This document shows, one piece after another, positions 62,756 through 64,000 of a stretch of 64,000 bases of DNA. The notes beneath the pieces are model-generated. The model had not been told where the DNA came from, searched no databases, and saw only the letters and a program-made list of their open reading frames with translations. Position numbers and translations under genes: made by a program. Source of the stretch: Candidatus Obscuribacter sp. (GTDB lineage Bacteria; Cyanobacteriota; Vampirovibrionia; Obscuribacterales; Obscuribacteraceae); contig JADJQZ010000001.1 of assembly GCA_016712465.1 (NCBI GenBank), positions 3,844,001 through 3,908,000 of the forward strand. The letters run 5' to 3'. Every line of letters begins with the position of its first letter. Position 1 is the first letter of the stretch.

Positions 62756-63202
62756 TCAATCTGGGCAACATCCTACTTCCGATGAGGCTTTCAGACAGGC
62801 GCCGCCACAACCTGAGGGGCCGACACCTAAAAGTTTCGCCGCCGCCGGATAATACCCTAGAACCCTAGCCTCACTGTTCAAGGTGCAGGCGTCGGCATAA
62901 TTTTTGCAAGATGAATTGCATAAACAGACCGGACAAAATACCGGCTGCCCAAAGCGCAGCCGCCAGAGCCTGAAGTTTTGAACAATACCCAGCTCAATTT
63001 CCGTCCCTGAGTCCCCGCTCTCAGTCCCTCTCTCCAAGCGTACACCAGCGCGCTCTCCGGCAGTTTCGGCTGCCGACCTCGCCAATGAGGACCGCTCAAG
63101 AGCCACCGCCTTCTCATGTGAAGGCTCCGCCTCAGCCGATAGGCAGCAGCATCCAAACCAGATGAATAGTGCGGAAAACAAGCTCAGCAAAGGCCCTGTC
63201 AA
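62756..63202 (-). CDS. small Cys-rich secreted protein
   Basis: 148 residues from a TTG, 2 bp after the stop of the TPR gene. A hydrophobic leader (LLSLFSALFIWFGCCCLSA) precedes a polar linker. The last ~60 residues hold ten cysteines: CPVCLCNSSCKNYADACTLN, SGCGGACLK and GCCPD. The spacing around NYADACTLNSEA resembles Kazal-type inhibitor domains, which have Y-x-N-x-C-x-L; this is a weak, visual match. The first Cys run could be a lipobox. Its position in the operon suggests export with the TPR protein. Confidence 0.6.
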   Translation of the reverse strand: MTGPLLSLFSALFIWFGCCCLSAEAEPSHEKAVALERSSLARSAAETAGERAGVRLERGTESGDSGTEIELGIVQNFRLWRLRFGQPVFCPVCLCNSSCKNYADACTLNSEARVLGYYPAAAKLLGVGPSGCGGACLKASSEVGCCPD

Positions 63203-63204
63203 AC

Positions 63205-63996
63205 TTAAAATCTCAAACGAACCAGACGGCAGACCGGGCAGTGCAAACCGGTGCCACGCAGTGCATAGGATGCACCAATATTGAGCGCCATACCAAGTGC
63301 CGCTCGCGCTACCACCTTACCCGTGGAAGGACGGGGCGCACCCACCGTCAGTGTAGGCGGAGTGGCATTCCCCACCGGGAGCACTGGCGGAGTCATGGCA
63401 TTTTGATTGGACCTCAGTTGAAAAACCTGTCCGTCCTGTACCGGTGCGGGGTCGCTCTCCGGCAAGGTGAAGGGCTGAACGGCCACAGTTCTATCCACGG
63501 CTCTAAAGCCGGGGTTTGCCACCGGCAAAGCAACTGCACCGGCAAACGGGGGCGCCACACTGAGGCTGGGATTTCTTTTCAACTGACCTTCCAGAGACTG
63601 CACGGCCTCGCCTATCTGTACGTCCCGGGGCGAGAGCGCATGGGCGGCACGGTAATGCCCCAGGGCTGTGATCAAATCACCGCGACCTTCAGCCAGGGCA
63701 CCAAGATTGAAAAAGGCATCCACATTCTGCGGGTCCCGTCCCAGTACCTGGCGAAAGTTCTCTTCTGCTTCCGATAGCTGCCCTTCCCGGTGCTTCAAAG
63801 CCCCCAGGCGAAGCAAGCGATCGCTTTCAGGATCTGAAATGACAGGCTTGATCTCATTGGTCGTCGTTAGAGAAGAATCAAGTTGGGGCTTTTGCAGCAC
63901 CAGGGGCTTGCCCGGGCCGGACTTAGCGACGGACTTATGACCGAAAGCGGCATTGCCCCTTCTTTTCGATCTCTTCTTATGCCTCGAGGCAACCAC
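63205..63996 (-). CDS. TPR-repeat protein (start may lie beyond the window)
   Basis: 263 residues if the GTG at 63996 is the start, but the frame is open to the window edge, so the gene may begin outside. A basic N-terminus (ASRHKKRSKRRGN) is followed by two TPR units at about 60-130: RLLRLGALKHREGQLSEAEE and AFFNLGALAEGRGDLITALG. A Pro/Ala/Val-rich disordered stretch and a weakly hydrophobic end with two cysteines (LHCPVC) complete it. It probably mediates protein contacts. It forms an operon with the Cys-rich secreted protein. Confidence 0.75.
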   Translation of the reverse strand: MVASRHKKRSKRRGNAAFGHKSVAKSGPGKPLVLQKPQLDSSLTTTNEIKPVISDPESDRLLRLGALKHREGQLSEAEENFRQVLGRDPQNVDAFFNLGALAEGRGDLITALGHYRAAHALSPRDVQIGEAVQSLEGQLKRNPSLSVAPPFAGAVALPVANPGFRAVDRTVAVQPFTLPESDPAPVQDGQVFQLRSNQNAMTPPVLPVGNATPPTLTVGAPRPSTGKVVARAALGMALNIGASYALRGTGLHCPVCRLVRLRF

Positions 63997-64000
63997 TTTC

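Overview
The window reads as a chromosomal segment of a Gram-negative-type bacterium: it encodes an OmpA-family protein, a family 9 (heptosyltransferase-type) glycosyltransferase and a Spy/CpxP-like periplasmic protein. Enormous low-complexity LysM and repeat proteins, a PiT phosphate transporter and a class I PPK2 polyphosphate kinase make me think of the non-photosynthetic cyanobacterial relatives (Melainabacteria/Vampirovibrionia, for example Candidatus Obscuribacter). This is inference; no rRNA gene is present to settle it.

Layout. Positions 1-17,100 form a surface-protein locus. A giant minus-strand protein, entering from beyond position 1 and starting at 10,005, is built from RHS-like beta repeats, seven 19-residue repeats, 16-residue repeats and more than 1,000 residues of Thr/Asn/Gly repeats; its frame is broken at a T run near 6,684. 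Next come a 1,751-residue tandem-LysM protein and a divergent small LysM protein, which share an unnamed C-terminal domain. Positions 17,100-29,900 hold ordinary chromosomal genes: glycosyltransferase, GNAT acetyltransferase, PiT transporter plus Usp, LysM membrane protein plus DinG helicase, M16 peptidase and FeoB.

Positions 30,014-37,628 are a compact integrative element in the 3' end of tRNA-His(GTG). It is bounded by perfect 35-bp repeats and has integrase arm-site-like repeats near both ends. It carries a tyrosine integrase, a zinc-finger protein, two small HTH proteins, a DUF3987 protein, an archaeo-eukaryotic-type primase and a serine resolvase, with no capsid or conjugation genes. A ParDE-type toxin-antitoxin pair lies just outside attR.

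Positions 38,500-46,400 carry a large Ala-rich protein, an APC permease, a DUF4279 protein, a beta-propeller protein and PPK2. Positions 46,438-54,334 are a five-gene operon (SWIM, DUF5691, MoxR-type AAA ATPase, DUF5682, VWA). A 2.26-kb insertion flanked by perfect 24-bp direct repeats sits exactly between the VWA gene and the convergent PEBP gene, and both genes keep intact ends.

Positions 56,600-64,000 hold PEBP, a secreted Cys protein, a DUF1963 protein, an OmpA-family protein, DnaK with a strong terminator, a Spy-like protein, a small Cys-rich secreted protein and a TPR protein that may run off the right edge. Themes that connect the genes are cell-envelope attachment (LysM, OmpA, repeat proteins), phosphate uptake and polyphosphate metabolism, and two separate insertions that leave their target genes intact.
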